Below, piece by piece: positions 1 through 6,680 of a stretch of DNA of 11,070 nt. Position 1 is the first letter of the stretch. Each line of letters starts with the position of its first letter. Made by a program: the position numbers and the translations under genes. Where the stretch lies: positions 1 to 11,070 of the forward strand of contig JAKEGQ010000183.1 in assembly GCA_022615475.1 (NCBI GenBank), read 5' to 3'. Source of the DNA: Candidatus Methylomirabilota bacterium. Its GTDB lineage: Bacteria > Methylomirabilota > Methylomirabilia > Methylomirabilales > CSP1-5. Below the pieces are notes generated by a model. That model worked only from the letters and a program-made list of their open reading frames with translations, was not told the origin of the DNA and did no database searches.

Positions 1-384
1 CTCCTGAAGTTCGGCCTGATCCCTGAGCTGGTCGGGCGTCTCCCGGTGGTGGCCCCGCTCCACGAGCTCGACGAAGCGGCCCTGATTCGCATCCTGGTGG
101 AACCGAAGAACGCGCTGTTGAAGCAGTACCAGCGGTTTTTTGGGTTTGAGGGGGTAAAGCTGACCTTTACCGATGAGGCCGTGCGGGCCGTGGCGCAAGC
201 CGCAGTGCGCCGAGACACGGGGGCCCGAGGCCTTCGATCGATTCTCGAGGATATCATGCTCGATATCATGTACGAGATCCCCTCTCAGACCGGTGTCGCG
301 GAAGTGATCATCGGGCGAGAGGTGATCCTGGATCGGAATCGTCCCATCCTCTTATACCAAAAGAAGAAGGCCGAATCGGCGTAA
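1..384 (+). CDS. clpX: ATP-dependent Clp protease ATP-binding subunit ClpX (3' part)
   Basis: The reading frame is open from base 1 and ends at TAA 382-384, giving the last 127 residues of ClpX; the AAA+ Walker motifs lie left of the window. ClpX is the hexameric unfoldase that recognises tagged substrates and feeds them into the ClpP peptidase in the cytoplasm. The visible part carries the GLIPELVGRLPVV stretch, which includes the arginine-finger Arg of the family's GR-LP motif. It then has the small AAA+ subdomain with EPKNALLKQYQ and the sensor-2 motif GARGLRSILE near residue 65 of the fragment. It matches the E. coli protein almost residue for residue as I recall it. The end, LLYQKKKAESA, is the usual short basic tail. 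The next gene has its own putative promoter, so clpX probably closes its transcription unit or is read through at a low level. lon, which often follows clpX, is absent here. Confidence 0.97.
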   Translation, partial: LLKFGLIPELVGRLPVVAPLHELDEAALIRILVEPKNALLKQYQRFFGFEGVKLTFTDEAVRAVAQAAVRRDTGARGLRSILEDIMLDIMYEIPSQTGVAEVIIGREVILDRNRPILLYQKKKAESA

Positions 385-429
385 CCCGTCCTGGCACGCG
401 TCGCGTTCGGTGTATTTCGCCATTTTTCC

Positions 430-458
430 TTGACACCCCTCGACGCGTCCAGTAGGTT
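430..458 (+). promoter_or_regulatory. Putative sigma-70-type promoter for the bamD operon
   Basis: A perfect -35 hexamer TTGACA (430-435) is followed after exactly 17 bases by TAGGTT (453-458), which keeps the first, second and last bases of the TATAAT box. Transcription would begin near 465, giving a leader of roughly 30 bases before the GTG start at 497. This also argues against starting the lipoprotein at the upstream in-frame TTG 458, which would lie inside the -10 element. The assignment is inferred from sequence only. Confidence 0.5.
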
Positions 459-496
459 TGGCTGGATCGAGTCACCCTCTTGCGTGGAGGCAGAGT

Positions 497-1399
497 GTGA
501 TCGCGAGTCTGCGGGCGCGGACGGCTTTCCTTGTCCTGCTGGTCCCGTTGTCGATCCTCCTGGGCTCCTGTGCCAATCCGCGGGACCCGACCATGCGGCG
601 GGTGGACAACGATGAGGCCCTCTTCTGGCGGGCCAATCTCGATTTTATGAAGGGGCGGTACGAGGAGGCCCGCGAGCAGCTCCGCACCCTCGTTACCCAG
701 TTTCCTGAGAGCCCCCTCATTCCCGAGGCCCGCCTCGGGATCGCCCGGACCTACTTTCAAGAGGAGCATTACGAGCAGGCCCGGGCGGAGTATGAGCGCT
801 TCCTCAGCCTGTATCCCCGCAACGAGCGCGTGGATGAGGCACTCTACTACGTGGGCCTGACCTATTTCCGCCAGATCGAGCGGGCGGATCGGGATCAGAC
901 TGCCTCCCGGCGCGCGGTCGTTGCCTTTCGCAAGCTTCTGAGCGATGTCCCGGACACCCAGTACCGGGAGGATGCCGAGGCAAAGATTGCGGTCGCCCGT
1001 CGCCGCCTGGCAACGCATGAAATTGACGTGGGCCTCTTCTACCTGAAGCGGGACAAGTTCAACGGGGCCGTGGGTCGGTTCCAGGGGGTCATTGACCGTT
1101 ACAATGGCACCGGTCTCGAGCCCATGGCCTTCTTCTACCTCGGGGAGACCTACGCCAAGATGGAGGAGAAAGAGAAGGCCCAGGACGCATTCCGCCAGCT
1201 CCTGGAGAAATACCCCGACTCTCTCTGGGCGGTAGTGGCTGGAGACCGTCTGGGGGTGAAGGTGGTGCTCCAATCGCGACCGATCGAAGATCAGAAGAAT
1301 TCCGATGAGGAAACGGGGGGGATTTGGGATCTGTTCAAGGAATCGTGGGAAGACATCAAGGCGACCTTCAAACATTCGCTCAAGCCCACCCCAGAGTAG
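497..1399 (+). CDS. bamD: Outer-membrane assembly lipoprotein, BamD-like TPR protein
   Basis: This is a 300-residue lipoprotein. I chose GTG 497 because GGAGG (486-490) sits six bases upstream. From there the protein opens with a basic n-region (residues 1-8), a hydrophobic core (10-22) and the lipobox L22-G23-S24-C25. Residue +2 is Ala, not Asp, which predicts sorting to the outer membrane. The mature part is helical TPR repeats: FWRANLDFMKGRYEEAREQL, then a pair around YFQEEHYEQARAEYERFLSLYP, then FYLGETYAKMEEKEKAQDAF. The repeat spacing and the FL-LYP/YP-S ends match BamD/YfiO, the essential lipoprotein partner of BamA in inserting beta-barrel proteins. It is longer than E. coli BamD (about 245 residues), with an acidic/polar C-terminal tail. 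A YbgF/CpoB-like or other TPR lipoprotein is the alternative. It is followed after 10 bases by another TPR gene and then rsmA, probably one operon. Confidence 0.85.
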   Translation: MIASLRARTAFLVLLVPLSILLGSCANPRDPTMRRVDNDEALFWRANLDFMKGRYEEAREQLRTLVTQFPESPLIPEARLGIARTYFQEEHYEQARAEYERFLSLYPRNERVDEALYYVGLTYFRQIERADRDQTASRRAVVAFRKLLSDVPDTQYREDAEAKIAVARRRLATHEIDVGLFYLKRDKFNGAVGRFQGVIDRYNGTGLEPMAFFYLGETYAKMEEKEKAQDAFRQLLEKYPDSLWAVVAGDRLGVKVVLQSRPIEDQKNSDEETGGIWDLFKESWEDIKATFKHSLKPTPE

Positions 1400-1409
1400 C
1401 CCCTGCTCC

Positions 1410-2126
1410 ATGGATGCTCGGCAGTTGAAGCAGCAGATACAGCAGGCGACGGCCCTCTTCCAGGCGGGGCGGTACGACGAGGCCGAGGTATTACTCCTGG
1501 AAATTATCAAGCACACGCCGCTCTATGCCAATATCTACAATATGCTCGGATTCATCTACTCCCAGCGGAACGCCCCGGACAAGGCCGTGGAAGTCTTTCG
1601 CCAAGCCCTGACCATCAATCCCCGTTACACTGAGGCACGGCTCAATCTCGCCATCACGCTGGCCGACATGGGGGCATACAGCGAGGCCCTGCGGGAGTAC
1701 GGTCTCGCCAGGGAGGGAGAGGAGGCGAAGGCCTCGAGCCTCCCCACGCATGCGCAGGCACGCCTGGCCAATGCCCATGCCGAACTGGCCAAGGCGTATC
1801 AGGGGCTCGGTCTCTATCCCCAGGCGGTCCAGGAATACGAGAAGGCCATCGGCCTGGCGCCCCATTTTCCCGATCTCCATTTTCATTTGGCCCGCTGCTA
1901 CATGGAGGCGGGTGATGGCGATCGGGCACAGACGGCCCTGAAGCACGCCTTGGAGCTCCATCCGACCTATGCCGATGCCCTCGTCCAGCTCGGGCTCCTC
2001 CACTTCCAACGGCGCGAGACATCGCAGGCCGTTTCCACGTGGGAGAAGGCCTTGGCCGTGGATCCGACCAATGTGTTGGCCCAGATCTACCTCCGCATGG
2101 CCCGGGAGGGGGGCGCCGGCAACTGA
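1410..2126 (+). CDS. Tetratricopeptide repeat protein, function unknown
   Basis: The product is a 238-residue protein made almost entirely of TPR helical hairpins. Repeats can be seen at about residues 8-41 (ALFQAGRYDEAEVLLLEII), 42-75 (GFIYSQRNAPDKAVEVFRQAL, ending INPRY), 76-110, 119-152 (LAKAYQGLGLYPQAVQEYEKAI), 153-186 (ARCYMEAGDGDRAQTALKHAL, ending LHPTY) and 187-220. TPR arrays are protein-protein interaction scaffolds, so no specific partner can be named. No signal peptide or membrane segment is visible, so it is probably cytoplasmic. ATG 1410 lies 10 bases after the bamD-like stop and has no convincing Shine-Dalgarno sequence, which suggests translation coupled to the upstream gene. 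Only 11 bases separate it from rsmA. The frame could be extended upstream inside the bamD gene, but that part looks like out-of-frame coding, so I reject it. Confidence 0.85.
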   Translation: MDARQLKQQIQQATALFQAGRYDEAEVLLLEIIKHTPLYANIYNMLGFIYSQRNAPDKAVEVFRQALTINPRYTEARLNLAITLADMGAYSEALREYGLAREGEEAKASSLPTHAQARLANAHAELAKAYQGLGLYPQAVQEYEKAIGLAPHFPDLHFHLARCYMEAGDGDRAQTALKHALELHPTYADALVQLGLLHFQRRETSQAVSTWEKALAVDPTNVLAQIYLRMAREGGAGN

Positions 2127-2137
2127 ACGGGCTGGCC

Positions 2138-3001
2138 ATGGCCTCGATCCTGACCGAGACGCGTCGATTGCTGCTGACCCACGGCCTTCGTCCCAAGAAG
2201 CGGTTGGGTCAGAGCTTCCTGGTGGATCCGGGCGTCCTGCGGAAAATCCTGGACGGGGCGGAGCTTCAAGGAAGTGATCGGATCTTGGAGATCGGGGCCG
2301 GGATCGGGACGCTGACGCGGGCCCTGTCCGAGCGCTGTGACCGGATCATCGCGGTCGAGATCGATCCAGGGCTCTTCCAGATTCTGGAACCTCTCTTCCA
2401 AGGCCAAGCGCACGTGACCCTCGTCCGGGGGGATGCCCGGCGCCTCGACCTCAGCTCCCTCTTGGGAGAGGGCCCCTGGAAGGTCATCGCGAATCTCCCC
2501 TATTCCATTGTGACCCCGCTCATTACGCGGCTGCTTGAGGGCAGCCATCGATTCTCCCTCCTCCTCCTGATGGTACAGCAGGAGGTGGCCGAGCGGTTGA
2601 TGGCTTCTCCGGGCACGAAAGCATACGGGTCCCTCTCGGTACTGGCCCAGTACTACGCCGATGTCCGGATCGTCATCCGTGTGCCACGGACAGCCTTCTA
2701 TCCGAGGCCTCAGGTTGACTCCGCCGTGGTCAAGTTTACGATCCTGCCAAACCCTCGCGTCGCCCCCGCGGACCCCCCTCTTTTTTTCCGCGTGGTGCGG
2801 GCCGCCTTTGCCCACCGGCGCAAGACGCTGATGAATGCCCTCAGGCAAACACGGTGGGATTCGTTGGATCGCCAGGAGATCGGAGCGGCACTCGAGCGAG
2901 CGAGCATTGATCCATCGAGACGTGGGGAGACGCTGAGCGTGCGGGAGTTTCAACGACTCGCTGATGAGATACTTTCCGCAATCAAGGGATCGGCGGCCTA
3001 G
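2138..3001 (+). CDS. rsmA: 16S rRNA (adenine1518-N6/adenine1519-N6)-dimethyltransferase RsmA/KsgA
   Basis: The 287-residue enzyme dimethylates the two adjacent adenines in the helix 45 loop near the 3' end of 16S rRNA, using S-adenosylmethionine, late in 30S assembly. Family marks are all present: KKRLGQSFL at 20-28 (usually GQN/GQH, here Ser), SAM motif I EIGAGIGTLT at 51-60, the acidic ribose-binding end of strand 2 in AVEID at 72-76, D99 after RG, motif IV NLPYS at 119-123, and FYPRPQVDSAVV at 187-198. The C-terminal helical domain contains AHRRKTLMNAL. Length is normal for the family. ATG 2138 gives the expected short N-terminus before the GLRPKKRLGQ block. No strong ribosome-binding site precedes it, so coupling to the TPR gene 11 bases upstream is likely. 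Resistance to kasugamycin follows loss of this gene in other bacteria. Confidence 0.96.
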   Translation: MASILTETRRLLLTHGLRPKKRLGQSFLVDPGVLRKILDGAELQGSDRILEIGAGIGTLTRALSERCDRIIAVEIDPGLFQILEPLFQGQAHVTLVRGDARRLDLSSLLGEGPWKVIANLPYSIVTPLITRLLEGSHRFSLLLLMVQQEVAERLMASPGTKAYGSLSVLAQYYADVRIVIRVPRTAFYPRPQVDSAVVKFTILPNPRVAPADPPLFFRVVRAAFAHRRKTLMNALRQTRWDSLDRQEIGAALERASIDPSRRGETLSVREFQRLADEILSAIKGSAA

Positions 3002-3013
3002 CGGCTCATCGCT

Positions 3014-3049
3014 CAGTCCTCAGTCCTGAGGGCAGAGTGCTGAGGACTG
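3014..3049. repeat. Inverted repeat with 7-bp tandem duplication in the rsmA-NAPRTase spacer
   Basis: CAGTCCTCAG (3014-3023) is perfectly complementary to CTGAGGACTG (3040-3049), with a 16-base loop. The left arm is also a tandem copy of CAGTCCT (3014-3020 and 3021-3027). A smaller competing hairpin is possible: CCTCA (3018-3022) with TGAGG (3027-3031) around a four-base loop. The right arm ends at the first base of the GGGAGG ribosome-binding site (3049-3054) of the next gene. It has no T-run, so it is not a classical terminator. It may be a dispersed intergenic repeat, a regulatory RNA hairpin, or both; nothing here decides. Confidence 0.6.
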
Positions 3050-3061
3050 GGAGGGGTGGGG

Positions 3062-4219
3062 ATGTTTCATACGGCGCGGGAAGACGATATCAAGGCGGGA
3101 CGGATCACCGATGTCTATTTCCTGCGGACGCTTGAGATCCTTGACCGCGAGAGGATCGATGCGGTCGCCGAGGCGGAGGTGACCCTCAAGGCCTTCCCCG
3201 AGTCATGGGCGTGGGGCATTTTGGCCGGGATCGAGGAGGTGATGGGGCTGCTCACTGGGCTGCCGGTCGACGTGGATGCCTTCCGCGAGGGATCGTCCTT
3301 TCGGGTGGGAGAACCGATCCTGACGGTCAGAGGCCCGTATCGGCAGTGGGGACACTATGAGACTGCCATCTTAGGTCTCCTCTGTCAGGCCTCCGGGATC
3401 GCCACGAAGGCCGCCCGGTGTAAGCGCGCAGCAGAGGGGCGGACCGTGATCAGCTTCGGGGCGCGGCGGATGCACCCTGTCCTGGCACCCATGATCGAGC
3501 GGAACGCCTTCATCGGGGGATGTGACGGCGTGGCGGTGGTGAAATCGGCTGAGCTCATCAAGGAGGAGCCGGTCGGCACGATGCCGCATGCCCTGATCCT
3601 CATCCTGGGGGATACGGTGAAGGCGGCCAAGGCCTTTGATGCGACCATTGACCCCCGGGTGAAAAGGGTGGTGCTCATCGACACCCTCGGCGATGAGAAG
3701 TTCGAGGCGCTCCGTGTGGCGGAGGCCCTCGGCGAGCGTCTGTTCGCCGTGCGACTTGACACGCCCGCTTCCCGTCGGGGCGACATGCTCGAGATTCTGA
3801 AGGAGGTTCGTTGGGAGCTGAACTCCCGGGGATTCTCCTGGGTGAAGCTGTTTGTCTCCGGGGGTCTGAACGAGGCTGAGATCCAGAGGCTCAACCCGTT
3901 GGCCGATGCCTACGGGGTCGGCACCGCCATCTCGAATGCGCCCGTAATGAACTTCGCGCTTGATCTGATAGAGATCGATGGCCGGCCCATCGCCAAGCGG
4001 GGCAAGCGATCAGGGCGAAAGGCGGTCTACCACTGTCGCGGCTGCCGCCGTCGGTGGGTGCTCCCTGCCGACGCCTCTCCCCCGGCCTGTCCGTGCGGTG
4101 AGTCCGTCGAATCGCTGCTCATTCCCCTGCTGCGTCAGGGTCGGACCATCCAAGAGATGCCCCGCACCCAGCAGATCCGCTCCCGCGTCCTCGAGGAACT
4201 TGAACATCTCGCCCTGTGA
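3062..4219 (+). CDS. Nicotinate phosphoribosyltransferase, archaeal/Thermoplasma-type with zinc ribbon
   Basis: The 385-residue enzyme joins nicotinate to PRPP, giving nicotinate mononucleotide in the salvage (Preiss-Handler) route to NAD. The N-terminus ITDVYFLRTLEIL resembles the short NAPRTases typified by Thermoplasma acidophilum rather than E. coli PncB. Other family marks are FGARRMHPVLAP (132-143, with H138), FIGGCDGVAVV (150-160), the phosphate-loop-like FVSGGL (264-269) and DAYGVGT (282-288). The C-terminal part carries four cysteines, C325-x2-C328 and C343-x-C345, a zinc-ribbon-like knuckle also reported in the Thermoplasma enzyme. I start at ATG 3062: GGGAGG (3049-3054) lies seven bases upstream, whereas a GTG at 3056 would overlap that site. 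It could be co-transcribed with rsmA or controlled by the hairpin in the spacer. Quinolinate phosphoribosyltransferase is a related fold but lacks this C-terminal domain. Confidence 0.9.
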   Translation: MFHTAREDDIKAGRITDVYFLRTLEILDRERIDAVAEAEVTLKAFPESWAWGILAGIEEVMGLLTGLPVDVDAFREGSSFRVGEPILTVRGPYRQWGHYETAILGLLCQASGIATKAARCKRAAEGRTVISFGARRMHPVLAPMIERNAFIGGCDGVAVVKSAELIKEEPVGTMPHALILILGDTVKAAKAFDATIDPRVKRVVLIDTLGDEKFEALRVAEALGERLFAVRLDTPASRRGDMLEILKEVRWELNSRGFSWVKLFVSGGLNEAEIQRLNPLADAYGVGTAISNAPVMNFALDLIEIDGRPIAKRGKRSGRKAVYHCRGCRRRWVLPADASPPACPCGESVESLLIPLLRQGRTIQEMPRTQQIRSRVLEELEHLAL

Positions 4220-4410
4220 TGCTCCGCGCGGTACCCGCGTTTCCTGCTTGACAAGGGGCAGGCGATAGCTAACCTAAGTTTCGGCAGGAGCGTCAAGGAG
4301 GCGGTGCGGCGGGCGGGCATCCCCAAACCTGCGGCTCGGGACCAGGCAGCCGTGCAGCCTTCGAACTGGCGCAGGCCACAGCGCCAAGTTCCCTGGATGG
4401 AAAGCAAGCG
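4220..4410 (+). other. Intergenic region with promoter and orphan Shine-Dalgarno
   Basis: These 191 bases separate the NAPRTase stop from the DUF374 start. They hold a small GC-rich stem-loop, CGCGG-TAC-CCGCG (4227-4239), followed by TTTCCTGCTT, which is too weak to call as a terminator. They also hold a TTGACA promoter and a consensus AAGGAGG (4295-4301) that no recognised gene uses. The DUF374 frame is open upstream to 4273 but offers no ATG, GTG or TTG there. I see no tRNA or known riboswitch. Confidence 0.5.
4248..4275 (+). promoter_or_regulatory. Putative sigma-70-type promoter upstream of the DUF374 gene
   Basis: A perfect TTGACA (4248-4253) is separated by 16 bases from TAACCT (4270-4275), which keeps T1, A2 and T6 of the -10 consensus. 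A start near 4283 would place AAGGAGG (4295-4301) close to the 5' end of the transcript and leave a leader of about 130 bases before GTG 4411. It probably drives the run of genes from 4411 to 6680 and perhaps thiL. This is prediction only. Confidence 0.45.
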
Positions 4411-5109
4411 GTGAAACTGCGCAACCCGAATGTGATTAAGATGGCGGGATGGCTGGGGGCAGGTGCGCTGCGCGCCTGGAGCAGCACCCTTCGCTGCCTC
4501 GTCGACACACAGGGCCAGCCAATCGTTCCGTGGGACCCCACGCTGCAGGAGCGCTACATCTATGCGTTGTGGCACGAGAGTCTGTTGTTCCTCACGACGC
4601 TGCGGTCCGTAGCTGATGTCACAGCACTCATCAGCCGGCACGCGGATGGAGAACTCCTGGCTCAGGTCTGTCATTGGTTCGGCGTCTACACGGTTCGAGG
4701 CTCGTCGGGACGTGGCGGGGAGGACGCGGTGGAAGAACTGCTTCGACTGGGCAAGCGCTCCCACCTCCTCGTGGCCCCTGATGGCCCCCTGGGGCCCAGA
4801 CGGCAGGTCAAACGGGGACTGATCTATCTCGCCTCCTGGACGGGGATATCAATTGTTCCGCTGGGGGTTGGATTTCGCCGAGCCTGGCGGCTCAACAGCT
4901 GGGACCGCATGGCGCTGCCGAAACCGTGGAGCACCATCACCTGCGTCGTAGGACCGATCATCCGCGTGCCTTCCGCGATCGACAAGGCGGACTCGGACCA
5001 CTATCGTCAGGTCGTGGAACAGAGCATGGTGATCGCAACGTCAGCAGCGGAAGCCTGGGCTGCGGGGAAAAAGCCCGCCATCACCTGGCCGGCTCCTTTG
5101 AAGTCGTGA
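4411..5109 (+). CDS. DUF374 family lysophospholipid acyltransferase-like protein
   Basis: The 232-residue protein belongs to the DUF374 branch of the LPLAT acyltransferase superfamily. These are membrane-associated proteins thought to transfer acyl chains in lipid or lipid A-type metabolism; substrates of this branch are mostly unproven. The motifs in order are ALWHESLL at 51-58 (H54 is the probable catalytic base of the HX4D-like motif), SRHADGELLA at 71-80 (usually S-S-DGE), RGSSGRGG at 94-101, and APDGPLGPRRQVKRG at 126-140, the DGP-GP block typical of DUF374. Length is normal. GTG 4411 has GGAAAG (4399-4404) six bases upstream; an internal ATG 4441 would remove only ten residues. Its neighbours, an unnamed protein and a methyltransferase, hint at an envelope-lipid role, which is inference. 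Confidence 0.87.
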   Translation: MKLRNPNVIKMAGWLGAGALRAWSSTLRCLVDTQGQPIVPWDPTLQERYIYALWHESLLFLTTLRSVADVTALISRHADGELLAQVCHWFGVYTVRGSSGRGGEDAVEELLRLGKRSHLLVAPDGPLGPRRQVKRGLIYLASWTGISIVPLGVGFRRAWRLNSWDRMALPKPWSTITCVVGPIIRVPSAIDKADSDHYRQVVEQSMVIATSAAEAWAAGKKPAITWPAPLKS

Positions 5110-5162
5110 CACGGTCCAGGACCGCAATCGGTCCCGAATCCTGAAACGAAGGTGTGTCTTGA

Positions 5163-5840
5163 ATGGAGCCTATGCCCCGGAAGCACGCAAGATCGATTTC
5201 ACCCGCCCCGAGTAGAGAGCACTTTCGGCCCAAGGAGTGGGCCATCATCCGGAAGTACCGGACGCCGCGGCAGGTACAGCAGTTTCTCCGGGCCCTCCCC
5301 TACAATTGGGAAAGGACAGGAGAGACCCTGCGGACCTTTCGCGGAGCAGTCCGGCACTGGCAAGCGCATTGCCTCGAGGCAGCCGTGACGGCGGCGACCA
5401 TCCTCGAGCAGCATGGCTACCCACCGCTGCTTCTCGACTTTCAGTCGCAGGACAACCTCGACCACGTCGTCTTCCTCTTTCGCCACCGGGAACGCTACGG
5501 CACCGTGGCGCGTTCGCGTGACGCCGGGCTACACGGGCGCAAACCCGTGTACCGGTCGCTCCGGCAATTGGCAATGAGCTACGTGGATCCCTACGTGGAT
5601 GGCTCCGGGCGGATCATCGGATACGGGGTGCTCGACCTGCGAACGCTCCGCCGATGCAACTGGCGACTCTCTTCAAGAAACGTCTGGTCGGTGGAACGGG
5701 CCTTGATCAGAATGGCTCATACAAGGCTGATGACATCCGACCGTCGGCACCGGGCAGTGCTCCGGCGATACCTTGCATTTCGGAAGAAGTACCCCGACAG
5801 GCCCGCCACGTTCTATGCAAGCCGGCATCGGTGGTTGTAG
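5163..5840 (+). CDS. Conserved-looking protein of unknown function, possible transglutaminase/papain-like fold
   Basis: This 225-residue protein is one I cannot name with certainty. It is basic at both ends with a more ordered centre. Residues 60-145 hold RGAVRHWQAHCLEAA (C70 at the start of a helix), HGYPPLLLDF, then DNLDHVVFLF (H101), GTVARSRDAGLHGRKPVYRSLRQLAMSY (D120) and VDPYVDGSGRIIGYGVLDL (D132, D136). The order Cys-helix, then His in a beta strand, then Asp recalls the transglutaminase/papain-like fold. C70-H101-D120 is the most natural triad, with D132 as an alternative. The arrangement looks like a family I have seen left as hypothetical in other bacterial genomes, but I cannot verify this. 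No signal peptide or membrane segment is visible. ATG 5163 is the earliest possible start because TGA lies just before it in frame (5160-5162); GAAGG (5148-5152) is ten bases upstream. ATG 5172 is the alternative start. It lies 53 bases after the DUF374 gene on the same strand, probably in the same transcript. Confidence 0.8.
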   Translation: MEPMPRKHARSISPAPSREHFRPKEWAIIRKYRTPRQVQQFLRALPYNWERTGETLRTFRGAVRHWQAHCLEAAVTAATILEQHGYPPLLLDFQSQDNLDHVVFLFRHRERYGTVARSRDAGLHGRKPVYRSLRQLAMSYVDPYVDGSGRIIGYGVLDLRTLRRCNWRLSSRNVWSVERALIRMAHTRLMTSDRRHRAVLRRYLAFRKKYPDRPATFYASRHRWL

Positions 5841-5900
5841 GATGAGGCGAGACGGTCCGGCCACCGAGGTGCGTGGAGGTCGGTGCAAGGAAGGGAAGCG

Positions 5901-6680
5901 ATGGGCATAGACCGAATTCATGCGGCGGTCGTTGAGGTGGCGAAACGGCGATTACGCACGCCATCCGGCGAGCTGCAGTATCTAGATATCGGTGCGGGTC
6001 GGGGCGAAGTCATAGGCCTGATGCAGTCGGCCTTTCCGGTGAATGCGAGGGGGTGTGACTATCACACTGAGCTTTTCGAAGGAAAAGAAGTTCCGATCGA
6101 TAGGATCGATCTCAACCAGGAGGATTTGCCCTACGCTGATGAATCATTTGATGTCATCACGTGTTCAGAAGTCGTGGAGCATCTGGAGAATTACCGAAGG
6201 GTATTTCGGGAGATGTATAGAGTGCTAAAGCCGGGCGGCCTCGCTATCGTGACGACTCCAAATGTGCTCAACATGAAATCTCGCCTCAGGTACTTTGGGA
6301 GCGGCTTTTACAATCTGTTTGGGCCCTTGCCAGTTCGGAATGAGAAAAAGTATTCTCTCGGTGCTCATATAACACCGATTCCGTATTTTTACCTCGCACA
6401 TGCTCTTCATGAGTCGGATTTTGTGGATATCAAGCTGGATATAGATAAGAGACAAAGATCTTCGGCCTTATGGGTTGCAGTGTTCAGTCCGATTCTGATG
6501 GTGAGCTGGCTATTATTCCTGAGGAGAGAATATGTGAGATCCAAGAGAATCACAGAGGGTAACAAGGCATACGTGTACACGCATGCTGATCTGAGAGTGT
6601 TGACGGGACGAACCATCATTGTCTCGGCTCTCAAAAGGAGTACGGGAGACGGGTTGCCGGGGCCAGCCGCGGTTCGGTAG
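5901..6680 (+). CDS. SAM-dependent class I methyltransferase with C-terminal hydrophobic segment
   Basis: The 259-residue protein has the Rossmann-type SAM-binding motifs: LDIGAGRGEV (28-37), the acidic site CDY after strand 2 (52-54), DLPYADESFDVITCSEVVEHLEN (75-97, motif II/III of the Methyltransf_11/23 type) and LKPGGLAIVTTPN (109-121). After the domain come an aromatic stretch (F132-Y164) and a hydrophobic segment near 192-207 (VAVFSPILMVSWLLFL) flanked by arginines, which suggests membrane association. Such enzymes often methylate sugars, lipids or quinone precursors; the substrate here is unknown. ATG 5901 is preceded by AAGGAAGG (5887-5894), so I prefer it to GTG 5883. Base composition is unlike the neighbours: my hand count of 6361-6480 is about 43% G+C. 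Seven arginines use AGA (including R107, R184, R186, R209, R213, R216), which is rare in the adjacent genes. This points to recent transfer. Confidence 0.9.
   Translation: MGIDRIHAAVVEVAKRRLRTPSGELQYLDIGAGRGEVIGLMQSAFPVNARGCDYHTELFEGKEVPIDRIDLNQEDLPYADESFDVITCSEVVEHLENYRRVFREMYRVLKPGGLAIVTTPNVLNMKSRLRYFGSGFYNLFGPLPVRNEKKYSLGAHITPIPYFYLAHALHESDFVDIKLDIDKRQRSSALWVAVFSPILMVSWLLFLRREYVRSKRITEGNKAYVYTHADLRVLTGRTIIVSALKRSTGDGLPGPAAVR

Noticed and set aside
458..496. Upstream TTG start that would lengthen the bamD-like protein by 13 residues
   Set aside because: It overlaps the putative -10 element, lacks a ribosome-binding site, and would bury the signal peptide. GTG 497 has GGAGG at ideal distance.
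308..1516. 402-codon open frame on the minus strand opposite the bamD-like gene
   Set aside because: It lies wholly antisense to a lipoprotein gene with clear TPR motifs and lipobox. Long antisense frames are expected in high-GC DNA, and the translation shows no recognisable motif.
2087..2953. 288-codon open frame on the minus strand opposite rsmA
   Set aside because: RsmA motifs on the plus strand are decisive; the antisense product is low-complexity Pro/Arg/Gly sequence.
4227..4250. CGCGG-TAC-CCGCG stem-loop followed by a short pyrimidine run as a terminator after the NAPRTase gene
   Set aside because: A five-base stem followed by TTTCCTGCTT is too weak to call as an intrinsic terminator.
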